From Candidatus Poribacteria bacterium (GTDB lineage: Bacteria; Poribacteria; WGA-4E; WGA-3G), in contig JAPPFM010000016.1 of assembly GCA_028821605.1 (NCBI GenBank), forward strand, positions 69,785-114,123: a stretch of 44,339 bases of DNA, written 5' to 3'. Under the pieces are notes generated by a model. The model was not told where the DNA came from. It saw only the letters and a list, made by a program, of their open reading frames with translations, and did not search any database. The stretch's first letter is position 1. Each line of letters starts with the position of its first letter. Shown here piece by piece: positions 7,253 through 17,083 of the stretch. The position numbers were made by a program, and so were the translations under genes.

Positions 7253-10174
7253 ATGAAAAATGACGATACTCAGCTCATCCAACGTGTCCTTGAAGGCGAT
7301 GATACCGCGTTCTCTGCGCTTGTAAGAAAATATCAGAGATCCGTTCACGCGTTGGCGTGGCGAAAGGTCGGAGATTTCCATATCGCCGAGGACATCACAC
7401 AGGATGCGTTCCTAAAAGCGTATCAGAGACTCTCTACGCTGAAGGAACCGCAGTCTTTTGCGAGTTGGCTCTATGTTATAACTGCCAATCAGTGTAAGGC
7501 ATGGCTCCGGAAAAAGCGGACGTGGATACAGTCGTTGGAAGACACAAGCACCGCGCAGGTGGAAAAGGCGACCTACTCTGGACATATCATTGAGGAGAAC
7601 GAGCGGATGATAGAGGAAACACAACGCGAACTCGTCAAGAAACTACTGGCAAAATTACAAGAGAGTGACAGGACAGTCATCACGCTCTACTACCTCGGAG
7701 GAATGACGTACGAGGAGATTAGCAATTTTTTAGGGGTATCGGTAGGTGCAGTTAAGAGTCGACTCCACCGGGCAAGGCAGCGCTTAAAGAAGGAGGAGCC
7801 AATGATACGGGAGGCTTTAGGCAACTTCCAAATTACACCGAATCTGACAGAAAATATCATGCAAGAAATCTCGCGTCTGAAACCTATTACTCCGTCAGGG
7901 AGTAAACCGTTTGTGCCATGGGCAATCGGCATCTCCACGTTAGTCGTTGTGCTTTTAATGTTGGGTGTCGGGACGCAATATTTAGCGAGTTTCCAAAAAC
8001 CCTACAGTTTCGATGCGACTTCGGAGATGACAGTTGAACTCATCGAAGCACCCATCGTGCTAAACCTTGAATCCAAACCTGATGTTCGGACACAGCTCGG
8101 GAATGTCAATACGCCAAGCAAGGGCAATGCCTCTCATCGACAGCCTCATGAGGTTTCAGCGTCGGTTGCAGAGGCAGAACCAGAGGAAACAGATACAGAC
8201 TATTCACAATCGGAACTGCCTAAAGCGGCGAAAGCGCGTTTCGGTAAGGGCGGCATTAATGCAATGCAGTTTTCGCCGGACGGGACGCAACTCGCTGTCG
8301 GAACGGATATCGGTGTGTGGCTGTACGATATGGAAACCGGTGAAGAGAAGTTTCTCTTTCGGGGGATGTGCCAATCCCTTGCATTTTCGCCGGATGGCCG
8401 CTTTTTGGCGAATGGCGGCGGCAAGTTTCTCGGACAGCAACTCCAGTTGTGGGAGATAGCCGCGGAGCGTCCGGTACCCCTCATTGGTGGACCTTTTGTC
8501 GGATCGGCATTGCAGTTTTCTAAAGATAGCAAAACACTTGTTAGTGTAAGTAACTGGGGCGACACAATTGGTTGGTTAGATGTTGAGACTGGACAGGGAT
8601 ATGTGAAGAAGATCGAAGTACGATCTGGTTTGGGAAGACCTTATCCTAAGGTCTTCGCGCTCACAGAGAATAAAATTGCGATTGGATGGAGTGATGGGAA
8701 AATACAGGTGTGGGACCCAAAAACGGGTAAAAAGTTATCGACGCTCGACGAAAATGCGGGGTCAGCGAATATGTGGGAGGGTCTCTTAGCATTGGCGTTT
8801 TCACCCGATGGTACCCGACTCACCAGTGCAAGCAAGGATGGTACAATCCGATTGTGGTATAGCAGCAATGACGAATGGATGACCCTTCAAAAACATACCG
8901 GTTATGGGATGGCAACGTGGACAAATGTGTTAGCGTTTTCACCGAATGGCAAAATGCTCGCAAGTGGGGGGACCGATAAAACAGTGCAGTTGTGGGATAC
9001 GACCACGGGTGAGCCACTCACGACACTCACTGGGCATATCAACGGTATGACTGCGTTAGCGTTTTCCAATGATGGCACCACGCTTGCAAGTGCCAGTGCC
9101 GACGGCACCATCCGGTTCTGGAATACAGAAACTGGTGCGCCGCTACCATCCCATATCACAGGACATACGGCATCGGTAAGAGCAGCGACTTTCCTTCAAG
9201 AGAGTTCCACGCTTGTCAGTGTCGCCTTTAATGGTGAAATTGCATTTTGGAATCTGGAAACACCACAAAAGCCCACTGTTCATACGGCAGGCAATCAAGA
9301 TTGGTTAGCAACTTTAGCATTTTCGCCGGATGGAACGAAACTCGCCAGTGTTCGTGCCTTCGGTAACGTAATCTTCAAGCCAGGTTTCAACGACGTGCTT
9401 TGGAGCGCAGGTTCTTCGATTCGTTTGACAGATGTCAGCACGGGGATCGAATTGGCGACCCTTACAGATATTAAAGCCCCCTCACGTTTGACTTTTTCGC
9501 CTGATGGGAAAACAGTAGCCTTCGATTCTGAAGCTAAAAAAATTCATTTGTGGCATACAGAAACCGGTGATGAATTGAATATCCCTCTCGTTGATAGGGA
9601 AGCCGATCTTCCCGATATGCCATGCGTTACCGCTTTGGCGTTTTCACCCGATGGCACGACACTTGCCAGTGGGACCAATCAAGGCAGCATCCAGACGTGG
9701 AATGTTGCAACCGGTAAAGCATTAGCTGTCTTTGCGAAACCGACAGACCAAGGGAACCTTGAGTATAATTTAGAGCGTATTTTAACACTGTGTTTTTCAT
9801 CAGATGGCACCTTGCTTGCTGCCGGTTCATACAAACTGATCCGTATATGGGAAGTGACTACGGGTAATATACTTCTATCAGTCAACCCTGATGCGCATAA
9901 GCGAGATAGTCCATGGACGTACAACATCTATCCTGAATCGTTGGTATTTTCACCAGATGGTGCAATTCTTGTGAGCGGACTTGTCGGCGGAGCAATCCAA
10001 TTATGGGAAGTTACCACAGGAAACAAGATCGCTGCGCTTGATGGGCATACACAAAGGGTAGAGACCTTAGCATTTTCATTTGATGGTAAAGTGCTTGTCA
10101 GTACAGGGACAGATGGCACGATTCTCTTATGGGATTGGAATGAAGTCCTCACGGGTTCATCCGAAAGCGAATAA
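7253..10174 (+). CDS. ECF sigma factor-TM-14-repeat WD40 fusion
   Basis: 973 residues. Sigma region 2 (~12-90) and region 4 (~128-180; YEEISNFLGVSVGAVKSRL) are followed by the conserved linker and a transmembrane segment (PWAIGISTLVVVLLMLGVG, ~222-240). From residue ~330 I count about 14 WD40-type units of the form LAFSPDGxxLASG...IxLWDxxTG, enough for two seven-bladed propellers. Its closest relative is the gene at 17084. The ABC permease gene begins 2 nt after its stop codon, so they are probably cotranscribed. Start: ATG with AGAGGTG five bases upstream. Orientation is predicted as sigma inside, propeller outside. WD40 propellers are normally scaffolds or ligand-binding domains; the ligand is unknown. 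Confidence 0.88.
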   Translation: MKNDDTQLIQRVLEGDDTAFSALVRKYQRSVHALAWRKVGDFHIAEDITQDAFLKAYQRLSTLKEPQSFASWLYVITANQCKAWLRKKRTWIQSLEDTSTAQVEKATYSGHIIEENERMIEETQRELVKKLLAKLQESDRTVITLYYLGGMTYEEISNFLGVSVGAVKSRLHRARQRLKKEEPMIREALGNFQITPNLTENIMQEISRLKPITPSGSKPFVPWAIGISTLVVVLLMLGVGTQYLASFQKPYSFDATSEMTVELIEAPIVLNLESKPDVRTQLGNVNTPSKGNASHRQPHEVSASVAEAEPEETDTDYSQSELPKAAKARFGKGGINAMQFSPDGTQLAVGTDIGVWLYDMETGEEKFLFRGMCQSLAFSPDGRFLANGGGKFLGQQLQLWEIAAERPVPLIGGPFVGSALQFSKDSKTLVSVSNWGDTIGWLDVETGQGYVKKIEVRSGLGRPYPKVFALTENKIAIGWSDGKIQVWDPKTGKKLSTLDENAGSANMWEGLLALAFSPDGTRLTSASKDGTIRLWYSSNDEWMTLQKHTGYGMATWTNVLAFSPNGKMLASGGTDKTVQLWDTTTGEPLTTLTGHINGMTALAFSNDGTTLASASADGTIRFWNTETGAPLPSHITGHTASVRAATFLQESSTLVSVAFNGEIAFWNLETPQKPTVHTAGNQDWLATLAFSPDGTKLASVRAFGNVIFKPGFNDVLWSAGSSIRLTDVSTGIELATLTDIKAPSRLTFSPDGKTVAFDSEAKKIHLWHTETGDELNIPLVDREADLPDMPCVTALAFSPDGTTLASGTNQGSIQTWNVATGKALAVFAKPTDQGNLEYNLERILTLCFSSDGTLLAAGSYKLIRIWEVTTGNILLSVNPDAHKRDSPWTYNIYPESLVFSPDGAILVSGLVGGAIQLWEVTTGNKIAALDGHTQRVETLAFSFDGKVLVSTGTDGTILLWDWNEVLTGSSESE

Positions 10175-10176
10175 TT

Positions 10177-11688
10177 ATGCTAACAACACTTATCCGCCGA
10201 GAACTCCTCGACAACCTCATGACGTTCCGATTTGCTGTAGCTGTTTTTATTATGCTACTGCTTGTGGTTGCCAATACTGTCGTACTTATCAAGGATTACG
10301 AGCAACGCTTGGCAAGCCATAACGCTGCGGTGAAAATGCATCAGCGGCAGCTTCAGGAGAAAAAAACGTATTCCGCAGGGACAGAGAAATTATTTGTCAA
10401 CCGTCCCCCGAATCCATTAAGCATTTTCAATGTCGGGTTCGATAAGCAACTCGGAAACGAGGTTCGAGTATCCCATACGTATGTTCCGTCGCTCTGGGAT
10501 GCCGGAATGCATGGATCAGATAATCCGTTTATGGATATGTTCGCCTCAATAGATATCGCCTTTATCTTTGAAGTTATCCTTAGTTTGTTGGCACTGATTT
10601 TCGCCTACGATACCCTCGCTGGCGAACATGAGCGTGGCACATTACGTCTGGTCTTGACATCGCACGTCCGCCGTGGGCATATTCTGCTCGCAAAGTACAT
10701 CTCTGCGATGCTCTGCTTACTCATGCCATTGCTAATGAGCCTGATTCTCTCAGTCATCTTGCTGACGACGACCGCCACCATTTCTCTGAATGCCGATGAT
10801 TTTTTGCGGATTGGCGGGATCATTTTAACAACCGTCGTGTATCTTTCCATATTCTATCTCATCGGCATGCTGATCTCGGCGGTGACGCGTCGAACACGTA
10901 CCGCATTGATGCTCTCCATGTTCGTGTGGGGATTTTTAGTGCTCGTCTATCCGAATATGATTCTTGCCGTAGTCCCGCAACCAGAGGCACCGCAGGCGCG
11001 CCGTTCATCCGCCTTTAATCAAATTGAACAAATGTGGGAGGAATTTGACAGAGAGCGGGAACGGTTCCTCGCCACTGACGATTTCCCTGGTGAAGATTGG
11101 CATTTTAAAATTATGGGGTCTGGGTGGTACGGAGCATATCTCTGGGGCAGCCCCAGCCGCCTATTCTATAGCTACGAAAGTAGAATGGAGGCTGATACGC
11201 TTGGCAAGGAATCTGAACCCAAAGTTCCACACGCCCAGAATTACTTCGGTTTCCTCGGTCCCCAGGTTATCGGGACAGCCGACCAAACGTGGCTCATCCG
11301 AAAATCTGCGCTCGAAGACATCTTCATTCAACCCGCAAATGTAGAGCGACTCTATCTGAAACTTTCGCCCGTGGGACTGTATGATGCCGCAACACAAGCC
11401 TGGGCTGGCACCAATCTGCTCGGTGTTAGAGATTTTTTCGACGCTGCGAGACGACACAGACAGCGCGTAATTGACTATTTCTATGATGAAGAGGTGTTCA
11501 AGTCTCGAGAGTGGTTTTCTTCGGACAAGGGTGCCGCAGATTGGAGCAATTTGCCACAGTTCTCTTTTCAAAGGGTCGATGTGAACACAAATGCAAAGCG
11601 AGCCTTGCCGGATTTAAGCATACTACTCATGCTTAATGTCATTATTTTCATCGTGATATTTCTAATTTTCATCAAAAGTGAAGTGTAG
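10177..11688 (+). CDS. ABC-2 type transporter permease
   Basis: 503 residues. One N-terminal membrane segment (FAVAVFIMLLLVVANTVVL) is followed by a ~100-residue exterior region. A membrane cluster from ~125 contains the ABC-2 signature region ALIFAYDTLAGEHERGTLRL and several further spans. A second large soluble insert and a final C-terminal span (LLMLNVIIFIVIFLIFI) follow. Parallel architecture and N terminus (RRELLDNLMTFRFA) to the next gene show they are a paralogous pair, probably a heterodimer. Such permeases need an ATPase subunit; none is encoded anywhere in the window. It is translationally close (2 nt) to the WD40-sigma gene. Confidence 0.8.
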   Translation: MLTTLIRRELLDNLMTFRFAVAVFIMLLLVVANTVVLIKDYEQRLASHNAAVKMHQRQLQEKKTYSAGTEKLFVNRPPNPLSIFNVGFDKQLGNEVRVSHTYVPSLWDAGMHGSDNPFMDMFASIDIAFIFEVILSLLALIFAYDTLAGEHERGTLRLVLTSHVRRGHILLAKYISAMLCLLMPLLMSLILSVILLTTTATISLNADDFLRIGGIILTTVVYLSIFYLIGMLISAVTRRTRTALMLSMFVWGFLVLVYPNMILAVVPQPEAPQARRSSAFNQIEQMWEEFDRERERFLATDDFPGEDWHFKIMGSGWYGAYLWGSPSRLFYSYESRMEADTLGKESEPKVPHAQNYFGFLGPQVIGTADQTWLIRKSALEDIFIQPANVERLYLKLSPVGLYDAATQAWAGTNLLGVRDFFDAARRHRQRVIDYFYDEEVFKSREWFSSDKGAADWSNLPQFSFQRVDVNTNAKRALPDLSILLMLNVIIFIVIFLIFIKSEV

Positions 11689-11693
11689 AATAG

Positions 11694-11712
11694 TTATCAG
11701 TTGTCAGTTTGC
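11694..11712 (+). repeat. single arm of the AGTTATCAGTTGTCAG palindromic repeat family
   Basis: AGTTATCAGTTGTCAGTT begins a few bases after the stop codon of the permease. It matches the arms of the inverted-repeat elements at 26207, 29093, 39631 and 44206. A clear partner arm is not seen before the next gene, so this copy is partial. The 214-bp gap otherwise only holds the translation start region of the second permease. Confidence 0.4.
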
Positions 11713-11902
11713 CTGGCAGTGAGAGTTAATTCTTATGGCAGTTGCGAACTATCTGCCTGCCACAAGCCGTTTTCATCCGACAATCCTTCTGCAAATAATC
11801 GTATCTAAAAGATGTAATCCCACCCAACGGGTAGGATGGATATACGCAAGGCTTCGTTTTTTCCAGAGATGCCCTGAACGAACCGCAAGGAAAATTAAAA
11901 AT

Positions 11903-13327
11903 ATGTGGCATATTGCGAAACGCGAACTCTACGATAACCTCAATAGTCTCCGATTTGCACTGGCAACGGTGTTGTTACTCGGCTTGATGTTGACCAACGC
12001 GATTGTACATCTCCGAGAACACCCGAAACGCATCCAGAACTATCACAATGCCGTCGCTGGGTATCAGAATCGCTTAGCATCTTACGCTGAGGACAGTTTG
12101 TATAAACTCGCGGAGCAGGGACCCGGATATCTTCATAAGAAGCCATCCGACCTCCGTTTCTGCGTGGAGGGCGGTGAAACCTTTTTGCCAAGTAATGCGC
12201 TGGGAGGTTTCAGTCGTTGGGGGAAGGGAGGTGAACCGCGCTTAGAAAGTTTCTGGATTCTGGTATATCCATCGGCTACTCCCGATCTGCGTAACGTTCG
12301 CCCAAACGTCACCAAAGTGGATTGGAGTTTTATCATCGGTTACGTCTTAAGTCTCATCGCCCTCCTATTCACCTTCGATGCGATTTCCCACGAGCGTGAG
12401 CAAGGTACGCTGCGATTAATGTTAGCGAATTCGATTCCGCGTCATACCGTTCTGATTGGTAAGTTTTTAGGGGCATTAATCAGTATAAATATTCCTTTCA
12501 CACTTGCGGTCTTAGTGAACCTCTTAGTAATTTCCACGTCGAGCGATGTACACCTCAGTGCGGAGGCGTGGGGACGTTTAGGGCTCATTTTTTTTATTAC
12601 GCTCCTATACATAAGTCTGTTTCTGGCGTTGGGGCTGCTTGTGTCGGCACGTGTGCAACGGAGCGCGGTGAGTCTGGTGATACTCCTTCTGGTTTGGGCC
12701 ATCTTTGTCGTTTTTATGCCCAGTACACTCGTTTCGATTGCAGGGCGTTCCGCACCGTCAACGTCTACGCTCGGATTTTCTGAACGCAGTGCTCAACTTG
12801 AGGAGGAACTTGAGCGCGAATACCACACGCTTCGGTATGGTTCAAATAAGAGTTTAACCCAAATCCAAATATTGCAAGTGGCAGGCGATTACGTCACCAA
12901 AGACGCAGCACAGCAGGAACGCCTGCGCGAGGAACGCCTAAAACAGCGGATTTCTCAGGTCCGCCGGGCGCGTGCGATCACCCAAATTTCACCCGTCACC
13001 ATTTTCCAGCACCTCCTTGAAGCCTTTGCTGGAACGGGGTTTGAGCGACATTTGCAATTTTTAGAGAACGTTAAATCTTATACCCAACAATTTCGGGTTT
13101 TCATTGCTGACACCGATCAAGCCGATCCGGAGAGTCTTCATATCTTTGGGGTTCGTGAAGGGATGTCACAGAAGCCTGTCAGTCCAGAAGCGATTCCGAA
13201 ATTTGAGGATAAACTGAGCCTAAGCAAGGACTTCAACACAGCAGCAATAGAGCTGCTGCTGTTGGTACTGTTTGTAGTGGTGCTTTTGTCAGGTGCGTAT
13301 CTTGCCTTTGTCCGTGTTGAGGTTTAG
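11903..13327 (+). CDS. ABC-2 type transporter permease (second of pair)
   Basis: 474 residues from ATG 11903. This start is chosen because MWHIAKRELYDNLNSLRFAL aligns with the N terminus of the preceding permease and AAGGAAA lies just upstream. The frame is open back to an ATG at 11735, but that 56-residue extension has no match in the paralogue. The ABC-2 core is ALLFTFDAISHEREQGTLRL followed by four or five membrane spans. A central soluble region rich in charged residues and a last C-terminal span (ELLLLVLFVVVLLSGAYLAF) complete it. Inferred role: partner subunit of an exporter with the gene at 10177. Confidence 0.8.
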   Translation: MWHIAKRELYDNLNSLRFALATVLLLGLMLTNAIVHLREHPKRIQNYHNAVAGYQNRLASYAEDSLYKLAEQGPGYLHKKPSDLRFCVEGGETFLPSNALGGFSRWGKGGEPRLESFWILVYPSATPDLRNVRPNVTKVDWSFIIGYVLSLIALLFTFDAISHEREQGTLRLMLANSIPRHTVLIGKFLGALISINIPFTLAVLVNLLVISTSSDVHLSAEAWGRLGLIFFITLLYISLFLALGLLVSARVQRSAVSLVILLLVWAIFVVFMPSTLVSIAGRSAPSTSTLGFSERSAQLEEELEREYHTLRYGSNKSLTQIQILQVAGDYVTKDAAQQERLREERLKQRISQVRRARAITQISPVTIFQHLLEAFAGTGFERHLQFLENVKSYTQQFRVFIADTDQADPESLHIFGVREGMSQKPVSPEAIPKFEDKLSLSKDFNTAAIELLLLVLFVVVLLSGAYLAFVRVEV

Positions 13328-13422
13328 TGTGGGTAAATTTTTCTTGTTGAAATACTATTCACCAAAAGCAAATCTCTCCTGAAATCCACCTTTCCCAATC
13401 TATATCCTTGTAGCCGGATTTA

Positions 13423-13431
13423 TGCTATAAT
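13423..13431 (+). promoter_or_regulatory. extended -10 promoter of second BNR-sigma gene (TGCTATAAT)
   Basis: TGnTATAAT, 219 nt upstream of the ATG at 13651. The 13328-13650 gap holds only this promoter and the shared leader, which contains TTGCAGAATTGTGAGACTTT and ends CAGAGGTGTCCG before the ATG. Confidence 0.65.
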
Positions 13432-13650
13432 GCTGCTAACAGATAGCAACAGAAGCAAATCGAATGCCTACAAGTTTTCTTTACCTCTCGTTATCACCAG
13501 AATGGAATCTCAATCCTCTTTTCATGAACCCGCATCTTTCTGCAGGGCTTGCGAAATAAAAATTTGCAGAATTGTGAGACTTTTTTATCTCAAGTTGCAT
13601 CATTAAAGATTGATATGAATTGATGACGATTTCCCATTCAGAGGTGTCCG

Positions 13651-16623
13651 ATGAAAAACAACGATGCTCAACTCATCCAACGCGTCCTTGAAGGCGACGA
13701 TACTGCGTTCTCCGCACTCGTGAGAAAATATCAGAGATCCGTTCATGCGCTTGCGTGGCGTAAGATTGGCGATTTCCATATCGCAGAAGACATCACACAG
13801 GATACATTCCTGCAAGCATACCAGAGATTATCGACGCTGAAGGAACCGCAGCGTTTTGCGAGTTGGCTCTATGTGATAGCGGCAAACTACTGCAAGATGT
13901 GGCTGCGTAAGAAACGTTTATCAACGCAGCCGTTGGAAGAGACAAGCAGCGCACAGTTAGAAAAAGCGACGTATTCTGGATATGTTATTGCGGAAAACGA
14001 GCAGACAACAGCCGAAACGCAGCGCGAAGTCGTCAAGAAGCTGCTTGCAAAACTTCAGGAGAGTGAGCGGACAGTCATCACCCTCTACTACCTCGGAGAA
14101 ATGACGTACGAAGAGATAAGCGAGTTCTTAGGGGTCTCGGTAGCTGCGATTAAGAACCGGCTCTATCGAGCACGTCGCCGCTTAAAGGAGGAGGAACCCA
14201 TGATAAGAGAGGCTTTAGGCAACTTCCAAATCACACCGAATCTCACAGAAAATATTATGCGAGAAATCTCGCGTCTGAAACCCGTTACCCCGTCAGGCAG
14301 TAAGCCGTTAGTTCCATGGGCAATAGGTATTTCGGCGTTAGTCGTCGCGTTTTTGATGTTAGGTGTTGGCAATCAATACTTGTCGCGATTCCAAAAGCCG
14401 TATAGTTTCGATGCTGCATCAGAGATGAAGGTTGAACTCATTGAGGCACCCGTTGTGCTGAATCTTGAATCCGAACCTGGTGTTCGGACGCAGCTCGGAA
14501 GTTCTAAAGTGCCAGGTAGAGACATTACCTCCAACCAGCAGCCTGATGACTCTCCAGTATGGTTGGCGGCTGCACAAGGGGATAAGGCAGAGGTCCCTGT
14601 CTCAAAACAACAGTGGGTACAGGCAAGCGAACCCGGAGGCATGGTTGTAATGGCTTTAGCTGCTATACCTGAAGGGAATCTCTACACTATTGATGGTTGG
14701 GGGGATGTCTACAAATTATCAAATGATAAAATGGGATGGCAACGCATCTTCAACATTGGCTCGCTGAATACCCCTTGGGGAGGCAACCCACCTATTGCGA
14801 AGTGGAACAATACACTTTATCTTCTACCGTCTAACGAACTTTTTGCTTCAACGGATGATGGTAAGACATGGAATTTACGCTACTCTTGGCACGAAGGATA
14901 TAGATATCCAGTCGAATTGGTGCCGACAGAGCAAGCGTTTTATCTTGCCTTTGATAATGGTATTTTCCGTTCTGAGGATACCGGTAAGACATGGCAGGCG
15001 ATGGACGAAGGGTTGACAGGAAGAATTGAATCCTTAGTCAAGATCCAAAACACACTGTTTGCTGGAACAAGAACCGGACTATACCGCTTAAACGCTGATA
15101 GTTGGCAACGCTTACAGCTTCCGGTGTCTGAAGCCGAAACTATTCAATCGGTAACGGCAACTCAAGATAAGCTCTATGTTGCGGCACAGTTAGACTGGAG
15201 AAAACTTAGCAGAGGTGATAGACAGCAAATATCCGAGGGACAGAGGCGATCCTGGTGGATGTTCCGTTCAACTGACAAGGGACATTCGTGGACAGATATA
15301 ACCCCCACAAATGCTTGGCCTCTCCTTGGGTATCCACCCCATATCAGACTTGTCGCTATAGAAAAAACACTCTTAGTGATAGGTATGAATGATGGTGTAG
15401 TGGTTCGCTCAATTGATGGTGGGAACATATGGGCATACGAGGAAGTTACCGGTATTTCTCCCACAAATTTCAGTGTAACCGAGACTGTCGCATTGAACGA
15501 AAACACCTTTTATGCAAAAGGAAACCAGGGTATTTTTCGCTCTACCGATGGTGGTGTATCGTGGCATCGGTTTAACAGGAAGATGAGGAGTCGGGTGGAT
15601 AACCTAATCATATTTAGTGGAGTTAATAAAGGACAGCATACAGTTTCGACTCTTTGCGCAAGGGTTGATGGAGAGTTAGTTAAAACCACCAATAAAGGTA
15701 GGTCATGGAAAACCGTTCAGGTGGAAATACCAGTGAAAGCACCTTATAGAGAAGACCCACCACATATTGACAAAATAGTAGCCGCTGATGGCATGCTTTA
15801 TGCAAAGGGTAGAGTTCCTTTTGAAGAAGTACGCCTATATCGCGTCTCTGCAGATAGCAATACGCTAATACCGATTCAAGGAGTACCGGTCTTTTACCCG
15901 CTGGCGTTAATGAATGAGGCGTTCATTTTTGAGCAGTTACAAGATAACGTTTCTGGTGCAGCCCAGTTTTTCAAGCAGTTGGCAGAACCGGATCCCCAGT
16001 GGTCGGATGAACTTGTTCGAGGCGGTTTGCGTGGTGCGTTTGCCGTCAGCGGCAACACGTTCTATATGGAATACAATTATAAACTCTTCCGATGGAAGCC
16101 GGGTGAAGCGGCGTGGTTTGATACCGGTGTTGAAGAAATTGCTGAATTCTCTAAAGAAACAATAAAGCAAGGATTCAAACTTGCTGCTTCGGGAAACACT
16201 GTCTATGTCGGAAAACGGGATGGACACCTTGTCGTTTCGTTTGATGAGGGTAATAATTGGATTGATCTCACTCCGATCTTGCCGTTTTCTGTTAAAGTTT
16301 TCAAAGAGATAGTGTTTGCGGGTTCCACAGTATATGTGGCAACAGACGCAGGTGTTACTGCGTCAAGTAATGGAAAAAACTGGCGCGCTATCACTGACGC
16401 AGCGGGAACGCCTCTCGTTATGGAACGGTTGACTATTGATGACACAAATGTTTATGGTATTTCCAAGACGGGTGTTCATCGGTTGAAGAGTAATGCTGGC
16501 GTATGGAAACAGATTGCGCCGGAGATACCTGACAGCGTGACTTCTCTGGCTGTTGATGGTGATGTGCTATACATCGGCACACAAAGTAAGGGTATGCTTC
16601 ATTGCACCCTTGACAAAGAGTAA
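13651..16623 (+). CDS. ECF sigma factor-TM-Asp-box (BNR) propeller fusion
   Basis: 990 residues and the complete relative of the truncated gene at the left edge. Sigma region 2 (AEDITQDTFLQAYQ), region 4 (YEEISEFLGVSVAAIKNRL), linker, transmembrane segment (PWAIGISALVVAFLMLGVG, ~222-240), then an Asp-box propeller. Examples are STDDGKTW, SEDTGKTW, STDKGHSW, SIDGGNIW, STDGGVSW, TTNKGRSW and SFDEGNNW. These repeats are typical of sortilin/YCF48/sialidase-like propellers but the enzymatic residues of sialidases are not apparent. The ATG is preceded by AGAGGTG. It stands alone between its own promoter and the leader of the next sigma gene. Confidence 0.87.
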   Translation: MKNNDAQLIQRVLEGDDTAFSALVRKYQRSVHALAWRKIGDFHIAEDITQDTFLQAYQRLSTLKEPQRFASWLYVIAANYCKMWLRKKRLSTQPLEETSSAQLEKATYSGYVIAENEQTTAETQREVVKKLLAKLQESERTVITLYYLGEMTYEEISEFLGVSVAAIKNRLYRARRRLKEEEPMIREALGNFQITPNLTENIMREISRLKPVTPSGSKPLVPWAIGISALVVAFLMLGVGNQYLSRFQKPYSFDAASEMKVELIEAPVVLNLESEPGVRTQLGSSKVPGRDITSNQQPDDSPVWLAAAQGDKAEVPVSKQQWVQASEPGGMVVMALAAIPEGNLYTIDGWGDVYKLSNDKMGWQRIFNIGSLNTPWGGNPPIAKWNNTLYLLPSNELFASTDDGKTWNLRYSWHEGYRYPVELVPTEQAFYLAFDNGIFRSEDTGKTWQAMDEGLTGRIESLVKIQNTLFAGTRTGLYRLNADSWQRLQLPVSEAETIQSVTATQDKLYVAAQLDWRKLSRGDRQQISEGQRRSWWMFRSTDKGHSWTDITPTNAWPLLGYPPHIRLVAIEKTLLVIGMNDGVVVRSIDGGNIWAYEEVTGISPTNFSVTETVALNENTFYAKGNQGIFRSTDGGVSWHRFNRKMRSRVDNLIIFSGVNKGQHTVSTLCARVDGELVKTTNKGRSWKTVQVEIPVKAPYREDPPHIDKIVAADGMLYAKGRVPFEEVRLYRVSADSNTLIPIQGVPVFYPLALMNEAFIFEQLQDNVSGAAQFFKQLAEPDPQWSDELVRGGLRGAFAVSGNTFYMEYNYKLFRWKPGEAAWFDTGVEEIAEFSKETIKQGFKLAASGNTVYVGKRDGHLVVSFDEGNNWIDLTPILPFSVKVFKEIVFAGSTVYVATDAGVTASSNGKNWRAITDAAGTPLVMERLTIDDTNVYGISKTGVHRLKSNAGVWKQIAPEIPDSVTSLAVDGDVLYIGTQSKGMLHCTLDKE

Positions 16624-16649
16624 GACAAATTTCTGGAAGGTATCACCTA

Positions 16650-16664
16650 CGCATTGCCAATGCG
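16650..16664 (+). other. hairpin in the conserved 3' flank of the BNR-sigma gene
   Basis: CGCATT-GCC-AATGCG lies 27 nt after the stop codon and is followed by GATGCCTCCCTATCTTA. The flank is related to 2640-2680. No strong T tract, so terminator function is uncertain. Confidence 0.3.
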
Positions 16665-16716
16665 ATGCCTCCCTATCTTAGGATCATTTGTGGTGAATCA
16701 TCAAATATATAGACAT

Positions 16717-16801
16717 CTTGTAGGGACACTCCTTATGGGTGTCCGTAAACTATAGTTTTCAGTTTCATTTTGTGTCAGGATTCGGAGATCCCTCCTACAA
16801 G
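16717..16801. repeat. short inverted-repeat element with CTTGTAGG ends
   Basis: CTTGTAGG (16717-16724) and CCTACAAG (16794-16801) form the ends. Inside is GGACACTCC-TTAT-GGGTGTCC, a short hairpin. It is 85 bp with no coding potential. The rest of the 16624-17083 gap is the promoter and leader of the next gene. Confidence 0.45.
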
Positions 16802-16855
16802 AGCACTAAATACCCCTAACTTTACATGCCCCGTATGCACTTGTAGATAGATTTG

Positions 16856-16864
16856 TGATATAAT
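16856..16864 (+). promoter_or_regulatory. extended -10 promoter of second WD40-sigma gene (TGATATAAT)
   Basis: TGnTATAAT, 219 nt before the ATG at 17084. The leader repeats the blocks seen in the other copies: TACCTCTCGTTATCA, TTTGCAGAATTGTGAGA and TTAGAGGTGTCCG before ATG. Confidence 0.65.
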
Positions 16865-17083
16865 TCTACTAATAAAAAGAAGTAGAAGCAAGTCTGGTAA
16901 CTACAACCATTCCTTACCTCTCGTTATCAAGAGAATAGCACTTCAACCCTTTTTTGATGAACCTGCATCCTCCTACGAAGTCTTGAAAATAAAAGTTTGC
17001 AGAATTGTGAGATTATTTTTCCTCTTATCGCGTCACTATATGTTGATATGAAACAATGAACATTCCCTTTTTAGAGGTGTCCG

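Noticed and set aside
11735-11902. 56-codon N-terminal extension of the second ABC permease
   Set aside because: No counterpart in the paralogous permease, no ribosome binding site at 11735, and the sequence overlaps repeat-like intergenic DNA.
16841-16864. Classic -35/-10 promoter using TTGTAG and TATAAT
   Set aside because: Only 12 bp separate the boxes, too short for sigma-70; the TGn extension conserved in all four copies explains the promoter better.
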